64,000 bases of DNA, taken from the NCBI RefSeq assembly GCF_026151205.1, contig NC_087073.1, positions 7,585,001-7,649,000 on the forward strand, read 5' to 3'. Positions within the stretch are counted from its first letter, which is position 1. Every line of letters begins with the position of its first letter. This stretch comes from Bolinopsis microptera. Lineage: Eukaryota; Ctenophora; Tentaculata; Lobata; Bolinopsidae. Made by a program: the position numbers and the translations under genes. Under the pieces are notes generated by a model. That model worked only from the letters and a program-made list of their open reading frames with translations. It was not told the DNA's origin and ran no database searches. Shown here piece by piece: positions 22,477 to 35,200 of the stretch.

Positions 22477-25400
22477 CTAATTACTACCATTAGTCCCAAT
22501 CACTACCCTTAGTACCAATACTAGAAAAAAGATGACGATTCCCACGACTACTTCTGTGATGATCGTTCCTATAGCCCATTTCTTAGCCGCCTGGGAAATT
22601 GATTTATGAGACAGAGAAAGTTTGCGCACCAATCGTTCTACAGTAAAATACGTTTGTTTACATGGAAAGCAATAATTCATCGTAGCAGAAGGAACTAAAT
22701 TAAGGTTCAAATGTCAAATAGGTATAGGTAAGTGAGCACCTCTCCAGCTATTTTTCCTCCTTCGAAATCTCCTCGTTCATTACACTCTTCTGCCTTTGTA
22801 GCTTTCACCACAGCAACAATTCCAATGCACCAACAGGGTAATATAAGCCAAAACGATATCCAGGCTAAAACTAGGTTTGTTTGTGGTGGTTGGTTTCTTT
22901 TTTGTCCCTTTTTTGTCCCTCTTTTTGTCCCTCTTTTTGTCCCTCTTTTTTGTCCCTAGGTTATGTTACGGTTAAGTTAGAAAATAGGATATTATTTAGT
23001 TTATTGTAGTTTCTGCAGCAGCAGAAACTAAACATATGAAACACACTCAAACAGTTATTATATCACGTGATCACAACGAACAAGAAGCTCATATTACACG
23101 GTTACACGAAGGTCGTACTTTCTTGAGGGATTAGCAACAGTAGGTATAGACTCGTATAGAATTAGAGTTACTTTGGGATACTGGCCAGGTAATATCTTTA
23201 GCGAGTGATTCCTCGCTTTTACTCTTTTAAGGCACCAAGAGGTAGGAAATAACAAGTAAAAATAATGTGTAGATTTTCTCGTTACTGTTAGGGTTAGGGT
23301 TTTAGCATATGCTTCAGTTAGGGATTGGGTTAGGGTTAGGGTTCGGGTCAGTGTAGACTGTACACTGTAGAGGCCAGGGTTAGGGTTTCGAATAGTCCTT
23401 CAGGGCCACCTAGAGAACGTATTAAAAAGTCACGTGACAGTCGAGTGTAGAGTGGTTAATAATCATCCAACTTTTACAGTTCAGTTACAGACCATAAATA
23501 GTTCGGTAATTATTAGGAATCTATCAGGATATAAGTAACGTATGTACATTGTACATTGTACACCGCCTATAGTTGTACTGTGTACAATGTATGACAACAG
23601 TTATGTACAAATGGAGTGCCTTTGTGCTACTGCAATTGTAACAATATTATGCATGTAATTTTCACTATCTAACTTATATATATATTATTGATATTCAGCG
23701 TTTAAAACATGTTAAAACAGGGTAAATAAAAAGAAAACTTTCCAAAAATATATATTTACCACAGCAACTTGTGGTTGAGCTTGAGCCTGAGGATATTGTT
23801 GAAGAGGATAACCGGGCTGACCTGTAGCTGGAGGGAACGCCTGAGGAAATTGAACTTTAATATTTTAATACTTTTAAAAAACTATTCAAATATTCAATAT
23901 TTAAAATTTTAAGACTATTTTAATATTATGAATAGAAACAATAAGTTTAAATTCAATCGAATTTTTAACAAATTGGTATCTTGATACCATATTATGATTA
24001 GCGTAGCGGTATAAGACACTTCTAATTTCATGACCATTGTAAAGATAAACCAACATTGGTAGGAATTGATATAAGAGAGCGAAATGATAGGAAACGTTTT
24101 AGAGAATAGTTTGGTATCCGTGCAGAGTTACATTAGCCATTTTCAAAGTCCGTCGCAGAAAAACCTGTTCTTAACACCTTTTAGGTTAAAAATATCTAAT
24201 ATTCGCTAATTGGTGAATATTAGATCTGATCTTTTTAATCTAAAAGCTTAAAATCTGCAATTGTAACAATATTATGTAATTTTCACTATCTAACTTATTG
24301 CTTTATTGATATTAAGCGTTTAAAACATGTTAAACTTAAAACAGGGGAAATAAAAAGAAAACTTTCCAAAAATATATATTTACCACAACTGCAGCATGTG
24401 GTTGAACTTGAGCCTGAGGATATTGTTGAAGAGGATAACCGGGCTGACCTGGAGCTGGAGGGAACGCCTGAGGAAATTGAACTTTAATAATTTAATACTT
24501 TTAAAAAACTATTCAAATATTTAATATTTTAAATTTTAAGACTATTTCAATATTATGAAACAATTAGTTCAAATTCAAGCGAATTTTTAACAAATTAGTA
24601 TCTTGATACCATAATATAAATATAATTAGCGTAGCGGTATAATACACTTCTAATTTCATGACCATTGTGAAGATAAACCAACATTGGTAGGAATTGATAT
24701 AAGAGAGCGAAATGATAGGAAACGTTTTAGAGAATAGTTTGGTATCCGTACAGACTTACATTTGCCATTTTCAAAGTCCGTCGCAGAAAAACCTGTTCTT
24801 AACACCTTTTAGATTGAAAGGATCTAATATTCGCTAATTGGTGAATATTAGATCTAATCTTTTTAATCTAAAAGCTTAAAATCTAAGCTTAACATTTTAT
24901 AAGGATTGAAATAAGTAATAACTTATTCGACCAAAACCCAGAATTGGGTATGTAGAGAGGACCGCTCCCAGTGTTTTTTTCCCAAACAAAAGTAAATGAT
25001 ATTAATTTGGATGACCGTCCGTAAATGCAAAATGATACCGAGAATAAACTAATAAGTAACAACAGAGGGGCGATCATCGCCATAATCACCATTTTCATGC
25101 CATCCATTTTTTGACATTTTTGATATCGATGGTAAAAATCAAAAGTTTTGAATTTCTGGGATGAGTGGTAAAAATGGCGATGATTATTCCAAAACTTGGA
25201 AATATAATAAAGCTAGGATCACATAAAATACCTGTTGCAGCGGATATTGCGGTATTATTAAGCTAATACTAAATAAATCGGATGAAAACGAATGAATGTT
25301 TGAAAACGAATGTGGCAATGAAAAAAGTAATTAAATTAGTTTATAACCTGTTGAGGAGGAGGGTAAGCAGATTGTTCTTGAGGAGGATAATCACCCTGGG

Positions 25401-25506
25401 GAGGGGGTGGTCCCTGGGGAGGGTAAGCAGTTTGTTCTTGAGGAGGATAATCACCCTGGGGAGGGGTTGGTCCCATTATCTCAGCGTATGGTGGTGGTGC
25501 ATCCAT
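22477..25506 (-). CDS. CD225 (IFITM/dispanin-like) membrane protein, gene 2
   Basis: Same plan as gene 1. Exon 1 is 25348-25506 (53 codons, MDAPPPPYAEIMG, with an internal duplication of its Pro/Gln block). Exon 2 near 25232-25252 has lost its acceptor. Exon 3 is present twice, at 24384-24467 and 23760-23840 (both in frame), because about 0.6 kb of intron plus exon is tandemly duplicated. Exon 4 is 22740-22955 (VLAWISFWLILPCWCIGIVA, then ATKAEECNERGDFEGG). Exon 5 is 22477-22590 (AAKKWAIGTIITEVVVG and a longer hydrophobic tail). Exon 4 begins with a basic stretch made by a 12-bp repeat. Every exon is phase 0 and open, so this copy looks functional. Role inferred from family: membrane-inserted two-segment protein. 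Confidence 0.78.
22896..22955 (-). repeat. 12-bp repeat expanded in coding sequence
   Basis: About five units of GAGGGACAAAAA sit at the 5' end of CD225 gene 2 exon 4. They encode a repeated G-T-K-R motif just before the first membrane segment. Genes 1 and 3 have only one GTACAA unit there. Confidence 0.75.
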
Positions 25507-25617
25507 TATTTCCTAGATTTGCAAATATACGGTCATTATATTAACTAGCAGGAACCCGTCTTACTCTAAAGTGGTGTCAAGACTCAAAAGACTATTAAAT
25601 CAAATAAATAAATATCA

Positions 25618-26645
25618 AAAACTTCATTGTAATTTCTCCCAATATCTCTTGTCATAAGCTAAATTACGGAGATAATGCAGATCAAATATATTATTCATAT
25701 AAAGATTTCTTTTACATAAATCATGCACAATGAGCAAGAATAGATTGCTTTGGGGTCTTCCTCTTCTCCCTGTGCCCTGGTAAGTCCAGTGTATTGACGG
25801 CAAAAATGAGGGAAGAAAACGCTGGTCCGTCAACAGGACCCCGCAAAACATGTCCTAACATTCTCCACCGACTACGGGCCACTTTTTCTGACAATGTTTC
25901 AGCATTGCAGCGTTTATACAAGTTTTTGTTGAAGATGACTTCTGGGTACTTTATATTCAAAATAGTGTGAAGATGTCTGCGGTGAACAACATCTAGTTTT
26001 TCAAGGAATATTTTGGGGACGGCCCAACAGGATGAGTTGTACATAAGAACCGATACGACTAAAGCATTGTACAGTTTTAAACGTTTGTTTAGAGGCAGTT
26101 TATCACTCCAGGCCTTCTTGTAATTGTTGAAAGCAGCATATCCCAGGTTTATGCGACGCTGAATATCAGCTTTGCTACAGAAGACGGACCCTAGACTTAG
26201 AGTGATACTTTCCCTCCATGCTTCATTCCCCGACAATAATTTTCCATCACTGTCGACTTCACCCGTACTAGCTAAATAAACATCCGTTTTGTGTTCATTG
26301 ACAAAGAGGTTCCATTTCTCGAGTATAGCTGTTGCCTGGGGCAAAATAGCTCTCAAGTTGTCTTCCTCTTCATCATTGAAGTCGACATCATCAGCATATT
26401 CAGTGTCAAGTGGAAGGGCAGCAATAGTAATCGGGGGAATCAGCCTATCTAAACTGATTGTTATAGTCCATCTAAGTTCATTCAAAGCACCAGCTAAGAC
26501 AAGGGTGAACAGACAGCCGGATAAACAGTCTCCTCGGAAAGCTCCGAGGAGACTTAAAAACTCAGCTGAAAGAACTCCATTTACCTTCACCCGTAGCTTT
26601 ATGTTGGACAAGTAGACAATAGAACTCGCTGACACCAAACAATAT
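25618..26645 (-). pseudogene. RTE-type LINE, 5'-truncated
   Basis: From about 26640 leftwards: reverse transcriptase with SLLGAFRGDCLSGCLFTLVL, the YADDVDF catalytic box, LGSVFCSKADIQRRINLG and the C-terminal VHRRHLHTILNIKYPE and WRMLGHVLRG motifs typical of RTE-like LINEs. A frameshift near 25790 moves the last 50 or so codons (GRPQSNL ... YWEKLQ) to another frame. The 5' half, including the endonuclease, is missing. It lies just 5' of CD225 gene 2. Confidence 0.82.
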
Positions 26646-27015
26646 CAGCACAAGAACGAGCGCGTTTATATGCGACTAATTTATAATTATTACCTATTTA
26701 ATTCGTGTTTTTTACACCACTTGGGGGTCCAAATTTTGGGCACTAAAATTCTTATTCCTTGGCCTATTTTTATTTTTTCATGCTGATTTGAAAAGCATAA
26801 AAGCATTTGACTTCAGTTGTATATCTTTTACGGTTTTTGCGGAAAGTCGCGTTAAAGTTGATGCCATGGTGTCAGTTAAATGGCACGGATAATTGATAAA
26901 CACATATGCATGATGTAATTAATCGAAACTTATTAAAATTCGTAAGCCGTGAATGAATGGGAAATACGAGCGACCAATTTCATTTTCGGTATCATTTTTC
27001 ATTTGTGGACGGTAA
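26646..27015. repeat. Dispersed repeat plus MITE arm
   Basis: 26690-26900 is the inverse of part of 49640-49890 (TTTTACGGTTTTTGCGGAAAG ... GGTGTCAGTTAAATGGCACG). 26905-27015 is a half copy of the palindromic MITE. No gene. Confidence 0.65.
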
Positions 27016-27400
27016 TTGGCGGCAAGAGATTATTTGTAATCTCAGGGAATAGTGATCGTGAATCTATAACCTCTCCTATTCCAATGACCATAGTGCGTGA
27101 TGAAGAATCACATCCTTTTCGAGTTGCTGCTATTAAGTGTGTTAATCTGTCCTGGGTGACTCCAGTATAACTATAAACAGATGAAGACGTGCAACAAAAC
27201 ACTACGGATCTAGACAGGCAAAGGTCGATAAAAAACCGGGTGCGAGATGCTGGCAACTTCTTCTCTCTAAAAGTTTGCTACTGAAACATTACACACAAAT
27301 CAAAGACGGTGTGCTTCTACCTCTGCGAGGTCGGGTGAGACCAGGATGACGGCAACTGGGCAAAGCCTCAGGGACCCCAAAAAATGACTGAGTTATGAGC
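27016..27400 (+). repeat. LINE 5'-region fragment
   Basis: Resembles the 5' region of the LINE at 31260: both code V-R-x-E-E-x-H-P and continue to ACGGATCTAGA/GCGGATCTAGA, then an A-rich stretch and CCGGGT. It has no complete gene. Confidence 0.45.
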
Positions 27401-28121
27401 TAAAAACTATATGCCCATATTTGGGCATAAGCACCAAATTTGATCGATTTTGGCCCATAAAATTTGGTCAAATATCAATATTTTTGCATGAAACCAACTT
27501 TATATAAATGGTTAGCCTAAACTACACATTCTCTACGATTATCAGCTCAATATCTATCTAATTGAGGATTCTGTGTTCAAATATTAATAATCGTACAAAA
27601 ATTAACAAAATCGCCCGTATCCAGTATCTCAGTTCGCGATATTTGCGAAACTGATTTCGCTCAAAACAATAGAACTCATTAGGGTTTCAATATTTGTTCA
27701 TGAAATTTTCAGAATCAACGGAGACCGTTTTGTCAAAGAACTTGTCCCCTCGAAGCAGATCTCAGCGGCCTGTTCCGTCCCTTTGCTCATATTCACATTC
27801 CTTTGTGCTGTTTGTTTCTTCTCCTCCATCTTCCCCCGTTGGTTCTTCTCCATTTTCTTCTGTTAGTTCCGGGGTGCAACCTACGTCAATCTCACTAACG
27901 TTACCTGATTTCTCCTCGAGTAACAAGTCCTCACATTTCAGGTACCTAATTCGTCCGTACTTTTCCTCAACATCAGAACATTTTCCAGCGTCTGTCATTT
28001 CCTTAACTTCAGCTGGTTCGAGTTGTCAAATACATTCACCTTAAAAGAGCTCTCCACCAAAAGCGTATCTTTTGATATCCGTCATCTTCTGAATAGATCT
28101 CCTGGACATAACTAGAGGTTC
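27401..28121 (-). CDS. Unrecognised acidic frame (27762-27998)
   Basis: A 78-codon minus-strand frame starting MTDAGKCSDVEEKYGRIR becomes very acidic (runs of E, D and G). A CAG|GTAACG donor occurs after 30 codons, so it could be an exon with read-through. The opposite strand is also open, and the acidic half is low complexity. I do not recognise a family and consider it doubtful. The rest of the interval shows no feature. Confidence 0.2.
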
Positions 28122-31100
28122 CTACTTCCTGTTTGCCTGATCTACACTGTAGTGAATATAACCAATTAAGCTTCCCAGGACTACTTGTGTGATGATCGAT
28201 CCTATAGCCCATTTCAAAGCCTCCTGGGAAAGTGATTTATGAGACAGAGAAGGTTTGCGCACCAATCGTTCTACAGTAAAATACGTTTGTGTACATGGAA
28301 AGCAATAATTCATCGTAGCAGAAGGAACTAAATTAAGATTAAAATGTCAAATAGGTAAGTGAGCACCTCTCCAGCTCTTTTTCCCTCTTCGAAATCTCCT
28401 CGTTCATAACACTCTTTTGCCTCGTAAGCTTTCGACACAGCAGCAGCTCCAATCAGACAGCAGCACAGACACGATATCCAGGCTATGACGAGGTTTGTTC
28501 GTGGTTCTTGTACCTAGGTTATGTTACGGTTAAGTTAGAAAATAAGATATTATTTAGTTTATTGTAGTTTCTGCAGCAGTAGAAACTAAACATATGAAAC
28601 ACGCTCAAACAAATATTATATCACGTGATCACAACGAACAAGAAGCTCATACTACACGGTTAGTGTTACACGAAGGTCGCACTTTCTTGAGAGATTAGCA
28701 AGGCTGTAGGACTATTGAGCGGAGTACTGTTGAGTGTAGGACTGTATTTCGGTGAAGGTCGGAAGTAGGACTGTAGAGCGGTGTCAAATCGCCAGGGTAG
28801 GACTCTAGAGTGGCCGCCCTTATAGATCTCACAACATGAGGACTTTAGAGCGGTACGATCCTAAAATGAGGACTGTAGAGCGGTGGACTGTTGAAGTAGG
28901 ACTGTAGAGCGGCCCTCCCTTATTATAGATCCCATAAAACGAGGACTCTAGAGCGGTACCCTCCTATAACAGTTATACATTGTTACTCGTGATTGATTAT
29001 GGTCATGACATTCTAGGATGATAACTTTATTAAAGATTCATGGAGTTAGTGAACATTTTCATTTACTTATTATAAATATTTCATTACTAATATTATAGTG
29101 TAACTTAATTTAAGATTATTGGTCGGTCTCAACGTCTTCCAAATGATTGAAATATTCCCCTGCTGCTCAAAAATGTAATACGTGTCTTCGGTATTTTAGT
29201 GAACTGTTCGTATCAATGTGATTTCGCTAAGCAGAGTACCGATCAAGTTCGTGCAGATCATAATTTAGGAATGAGGATCGCATCGCGTGACGCTTTAGCG
29301 CCTACTAAGGATATCTCATGTTCATCAATCTGGTGACGGGACTGATTCAGATCAGATCCCATCGCAGTGCGATATCTTGTTAGGATTTCGAAGGTATGGT
29401 ATAAATATCACGGAGTATCCAGTTTTCGTATATCAAATTCGATTCCTACTCCTCTTCTACAACTACCTACAATATGCAGAGTGTTAACAGTTTTATCATC
29501 CTAATATCACATGTGTTATTGATTACGAGTTTAAAAAACATAATTTTATTCAATATTCAAATTTTTTGGAAAACGTTGAGACCGACCAATAATCTTAAAT
29601 AAAGATACACTATAATATTAGTAATGAAATATTTATAATGAAAATGTTCATTAACTCCATGACTCTTTAATAAAGTTATTATCCTAGAATGTCATGACCA
29701 TAATCAATCACAAGTTACAATGTATAACTTAGCTTCGTTGAGTGTTCAATCTTCAAATTTTCAACCGCTATAGAGTCCTCATGTTATAGGAGGGTACCGC
29801 TCTAGACTCTAGAGCGGTATGGGATCTATAAGGGGGGGGGGGGGGGGGGGCGCTCTACAGTCCTACTCCCGACCTTCACAGGCCTACAGTCAACCGCTCA
29901 ACAGTCCACCGCTCAACAGTCCACCGCTCTACAGTCCTCATTTTAGGATCGTACCGCTCTAAAGTCCTCATGTTGTGAGATCTATTATAAGGGGCAAGGT
30001 CGGCCGCTCTAGAGTCCTACCCTGGCGATTTGACACCGCTCTACAGTCCTACTTCCGACCTTCACCGACCTCAGTCCTACGCTCAACAGTCCACCGCTCA
30101 ATACTCAATAGTCCTGCTCCCGATTCCTCGCTTTAAGGCACAAAGAGGTAGGAAATAACCAGTAAAAATAATGTGTAGATTTTCTCGTTACTGTTAGGGT
30201 TAGGGTTTTAGCATATGCTCCAGTTAGGGATTGGGTTAGAGTTAGGGTTCGGGTCAGTGTAGACTGTACACTGTAGGGTTAGGGTTTCGAATAGTCCTTC
30301 AGGGCCAACTAGAGAACGTATTAAAAAGTCACGTGACAGTCGAGTGTAAAGTGGTTAATTATCATCCAACTTTTACAGTTCAGTTACAGACCATAAATAG
30401 CTCGGTAATTATTATGAATATATCAGTAGATCAGTAACGTATGTACACTGTACACCGCCTATAGTTGTACTGTGTACAACGTATGACAACAGTATGTACA
30501 AATCGAGTGCCTTTGTGCTACTGCAATTGTAACAATATTATGCATGTAATTTTCACTATCTAACTTATTGATATTCAGCGTTTAAAACATGTTAAAAATA
30601 AAACAGGGGAAATAAAAAGAAAACTTTTCAAAAATATATATTTACCACAACATTATGTTGTTGAGCTTGAGCCTGAGGATATTGTTGAAGGATTGAAATA
30701 AGTAATAACTTATTCGACCAAAACCCAGAATTGGGTAAAGAGGACCGCTGCCAGTGTTTTTTCCCAAACAAAAGTAAATGATATTAATTTGAATGACCGT
30801 CTGTAAATGCAAAATGATACCGAGAATAAACTAATAAGTAACAACAAAGGGGCGGTCATCGCCATAATCGCCATTTTCATGCCATCCATTTTTTGTCATT
30901 TTTGATATCGATGGTAAAAATCAAAAGTTTTGAATTTCTGGGATGAGTGGTAAAGATGGCGATGATTATTCCAAAACTTGGAAATATAATAAAGCTAGGA
31001 TCACACAAATTACCTGTTGCAGCAGAAATTGCGGAGGATACGCCTGATTGTGTGAAATGTTATTAGATAATTGATTACTAAGCTAATACTAAATAAATCG

Positions 31101-31248
31101 GATGAAAACGAATGAATGGTTGAAAACGAATGTGGCAATGAAAAAAATAATTAAATAAGTTTATAACCTGTTGAGGGGGAGGATAATCACCCTGGGGAGG
31201 GGGTGGTCCCATTATCTCAGCGTATAGTGGTGGTGGTGGTGCATCCAT
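28122..31248 (-). CDS. CD225 (IFITM/dispanin-like) membrane protein, gene 3
   Basis: Exon 1 is 31168-31248 (MDAPPPPLYAEIMG, 27 codons). Exon 2 is 31014-31043 (AYPPQFLLQQ). Exon 3 is only a 3' stub (about 30646-30690) without an acceptor. Exon 4 is 28367-28513 (LVIAWISCLCCCLIGAAAVS, then EAKECYERGDFEEG). Exon 5 is 28122-28223 (EALKWAIGSIITQVVLG and a short tail). All remaining exons are phase 0, so exons 1-2-4-5 give an open protein of about 119 residues with the two-segment CD225 plan. A 1.4-kb foldback element sits in the intron before exon 4. The Pro/Gln-rich head is shorter than in gene 2. Confidence 0.72.
28690..30118. mobile_element. Foldback element with AGGACTGTAGAGCGGT subrepeats
   Basis: Left arm about 28690-29130 and right arm about 29573-30118 are inverted copies. 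Their outer parts are many variants of CCGCTCTACAGTCCTAC interspersed with ACAACATGAGG-type spacers. The inner parts are unique inverted sequence (ATTATTGGTCGGTCTCAACG). The loop of about 440 bp is non-coding. The right arm has a 21-base G run near 29833. The element interrupts sequence that is continuous in CD225 genes 1 and 2 (GATTAGCAACAGTAGG to GATTCCTCGC), so it arrived after the genes duplicated. Confidence 0.85.
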
Positions 31249-31259
31249 TATTTCCTGGG

Positions 31260-33957
31260 GAAGGTCGTGTTCAGTTTCAGTTTGAACTGACCCGTTTCAA
31301 GGTCCTTTAATATGGGCCAGGGCTCGGTTTAGATTGTGCTTAGACCGTCCGTGCGTGGTGAAGAGCCACATCCTGCACGAGGTGACCCTGCTAGACCGGC
31401 ATGTCATTGAAGAATCCGACTGTCTGAGTCAACCAAACACGGCGGATCTAGAGGAGCAAATACCTCGAAAAAAAAAGCCGGGTTTTGAAGACCTGCACCC
31501 ATGATTGTACAGGTACTGATAAGGGTATTGGATTATAGTGTCACATCCAGGTTGCAGTGGCGCCGTGCCTGGAACATCGTCTAGCCATTATAGACAAAAT
31601 CCCCCTCACTTTTATGATGACACACGATAACAGCACTAGGGTTCAAGCCCCTAACTAGTACTACTCAGTGGCAGCTAGCTCTCTTTATGACGGGCCCTCC
31701 CTAAAACCCCCGGGAGGGGTGGGTCCTGATAGTCGAAGCAAACCCTGTTACTACCCTTTTAGTTCGTAGGAAAACCCCTTTTCAGGTTAGCACCTTCAAC
31801 TGTTGGACTCTCAACCCTGTATCACGTAAACAGGAGTTAGCTCACTCAGCCTTCATGCATCATAATGATGTTATCTCCTTGCAAGAGCATCGCCAACACC
31901 ACAAAGAATCTCTAAGAATTGAAAACATCTTATCATATCAGCTCATCACTGCTTCTGCTACGAAGAATTCAGTTAATGCATCGGTTGGTGGTGTTGGGTT
32001 TCTTTTATCTCATAGAATCCAGAAATCTCTCCTATCTGTAGAGAAAGTTAATAGCAGAATCATCTTGCTCCATGTAAACGAAAATCCTCGCCTCACAGTC
32101 CTCTCATGTTATGCTCCTACAAACTGCAGTGATATTGAAGAAAAAACTGCATTCTACAACGCTCTAACCAGGATCATCTCTGAGGTACCTCCTTTCAACA
32201 TGCTAGCAGTGTGCGGTGATTTCAACGCGAAGCTCAGTAATATCTACGGTTTCACATACCATCAGTCAACCAACGACAACGGTGAACGACTACTGGATCT
32301 GGTAGATCAACACCAGTTGATAGTTGCTAACCGCCGTTTCCAGAAACCGGCTAATAAAATTTGGACCTATGAAGACCTAAAAAGAACAAAGCATCAAATT
32401 GACTTTGTACTCTGGCGTAAGAAGTGGGCAAATAGTGTGAAGAACTGTCAAGCGTACAACATCATGCAAACTGTCGGTTCAGATCACCGGATTGTAACAT
32501 GTTTTGTTCGAGCCAGCTACAGAGTCAACAAAACTCCAGCACGGGACCTCTTAGGAGCATTGACTGGACTCCACTGATCCACGATTCCAACTTGAAACAC
32601 CAGTACGCAGTGGAAGTGAAAAACTGGTACAGTGCACTCCTAGAGGAAGCGGGAGCTCGAGTCCGACTACGACCTGCTTGTTAAAAGCGTTACAAGCACA
32701 GCACTTATGGTGTTGCCTAAAAAGAGTAAGAGGAAACGGGAAAATCCTAACAACGATCCTAATATTGCACACCATCGCAATATCCTAAAGGATGCGTCCC
32801 TGAGTCACAGGATTTCCCCCTCTTTTTCGTCCAAGGAAAAGCTTGAAGACGCAAAGAAGCAACTGGACGAAGCTTATAATGCTGCTACTTCACAGCACAT
32901 CCAACAACAGACTGACCGGCTGGAGAAAACTAACCCTGAGCACAGGCATTGCAGTTCCTGGCACATCATCAGACAACTAACATCCTCCGACACCGTGCCA
33001 TACTGCAAAGTGCCAGGAGGCACTACCGAAGAACGGCTCAACATCTGGTTCGAGCACTTCAAGTCCCTTCTAGGCACAGAACACCCTCCACCTGACCTCA
33101 CCCTCCCCTTCTTCAACCAGCGAGTCTCTGACACCATGCCCATCAGCTGCTCATCCTTCAGCATGTCAGAACTCAGAACTCGACACGGTTCTGTAGTCCG
33201 CCAAGTCCTCCAAGTCACCCGGTCTAGATAGCATCCCTCCCTCAGTCTGGAAGCTTCCCCAGCTACGTGAAAACCTCCTCGGATTCTGTAACAAAGCACT
33301 CATGGATGGTGTGATCCCTCAAGCCTGGCAAACGGCCTCTATCATTCCTATCTTCAAAAAGGATGATCTTACTAATCCAGGAAACTACAGTGGCATTTCA
33401 CTGGCACCGGTTGCAGCGAAAGTTTTTAACAAGCTCATCCTCAACCGGATCTACCCATTCATTGATCCCCTCTTGCGACCAAACCAAAATGGTTTCCGTA
33501 CGGTATCTCTGCTCCACTAGTAGATGCTATCAGGCTACTTTATGACTCATCATTCTCTCGTGTCCAGACCATCGACGGCCTTACTGACTTTTTAGGACAC
33601 TTATTGGAGTTCTTCAAGGGGACACTCTAGCACCCTTTCTCTTCATCATTGTCCTTGATTATGTCCTCAGAAGCTGCATGGCCGAAGAATTCGGTCTTAC
33701 CATCGTACCTAGGAAAAGTCGAAGAGTGCCTGCGGTCAAAATCACAGACCTTGACTTTGCTGATGATTTGGCCTTACTTTTAGACACCATAGAGCAAGTC
33801 CAACTTCTGCTGACAGACCTTGAAAATGCGGCTGCACAAGTTGGTCTTGCTATGAATGCTTCTAAGACCGAGTTCATGACCATCAACATCCCTGACACTG
33901 TCGACCTACATTCTTTTCCGTTTTAGAGTTCTGATCGTGTTTATGAATTGCTGTATA
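31260..33957 (+). mobile_element. LINE with APE endonuclease and reverse transcriptase (broken)
   Basis: Starts after the first exon of CD225 gene 3. The 5' untranslated part is 31260-31780. APE-type endonuclease coding runs about 31785-32577 (VISLQEHR, LTVLSCYAPT, CGDFNAKL, HQIDFVL, VGSDHRIVTC: the standard catalytic blocks). Reverse transcriptase pieces follow: a linker at 32707-33231, the WQTASIIPIFKKDD block at 33302-33520, and DLDFADDLALL at about 33678-33926. Several frameshifts break it, and the coding region jumps directly to a short 3' tail (AGAGTTCTGATCGTG) shared with the LINE at 19546. It is an inactive, internally deleted copy. Confidence 0.85.
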
Positions 33958-34423
<466 letters not shown>

Positions 34424-34429
34424 TCCTGC

Positions 34430-35200
34430 CTACCTGCCTAGGTCGATCCAGATGAAATCTGGAACGAGTTTCGTGACAGCGCTTCTCTCCATTTATCTCT
34501 ATCACTCATGAGCCAACGTAACTTATCAGGATCCAATCCAGTATCTTCTTGTAGGACGTCCGGAAAGGTTTTATGTTGTCGTCCTCTATACCGATGACCA
34601 TAGGAGGGTTGCCAGAAAAGGAGTTGCTGAGCAGGTTGGTCTTGTAGACGGTACACATGTCCTGCAAAACGAAGTCGTCGTGTCTTTATGGTATCTGTCA
34701 CCGGTGGAATATTTCCGTATAGAACGGAGTTTGGTGTGTGAGATTTCCACGAGACACCAAAGACTCTTCGTAGCATTCTTGTATAGACCCCATCTAATGC
34801 TCTGCCTCTAGTGTCAGCTTTCTTCAGAGTCCACGTTTCTGCGCCATACAGAAGAACAGGTTCCACTGCGGTTCCAAAAATCTTGGTCTTGATCTTCCTA
34901 GACATGTCAGATTTCCAGAAAGCATCTAGACTCTGCAGGGCTTTCCAAGCAAGGCCTTTCCTAACATTGATGTCTCTGCTAGTTGAAGCTATATAAGATC
35001 CTAAGTATTTGAAGTCATCTACGTCTTCTAGAGGAGTACCGTTGACAAAGACCCTCTCATCTGAGTTTACAGGCCTGGCCTCGGAATGTTGTAGGACATG
35101 TATTTGGTCTTGTCGATGTTGATAAGTAAACCATACCGAGCTGCAATGTCAGAGATACTTTGGCAAAATTTAAAGGCCAAGGTGGCGTTAGTTTGTGGGC
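34430..35200 (-). pseudogene. RTE-like LINE 3' fragment
   Basis: Reads leftwards from about 35195: LLINIDKTKYMSYN, then FKYLGSYI, VRKGLAWKALQSLDAFWKS, EPVLLYGAETWTL, YTRMLRRVFG, RRLRFAGHVYR and a conserved C-terminus ending at 34438. This is the thumb/C-terminal part of a reverse transcriptase. One frameshift lies near 35070. The 5' part is missing. Confidence 0.8.

Noticed and set aside
29430-29480. Possible tRNA B box (AAATTCGATTCCTAC)
   Set aside because: No A box or cloverleaf can be formed with the preceding 60 bases.
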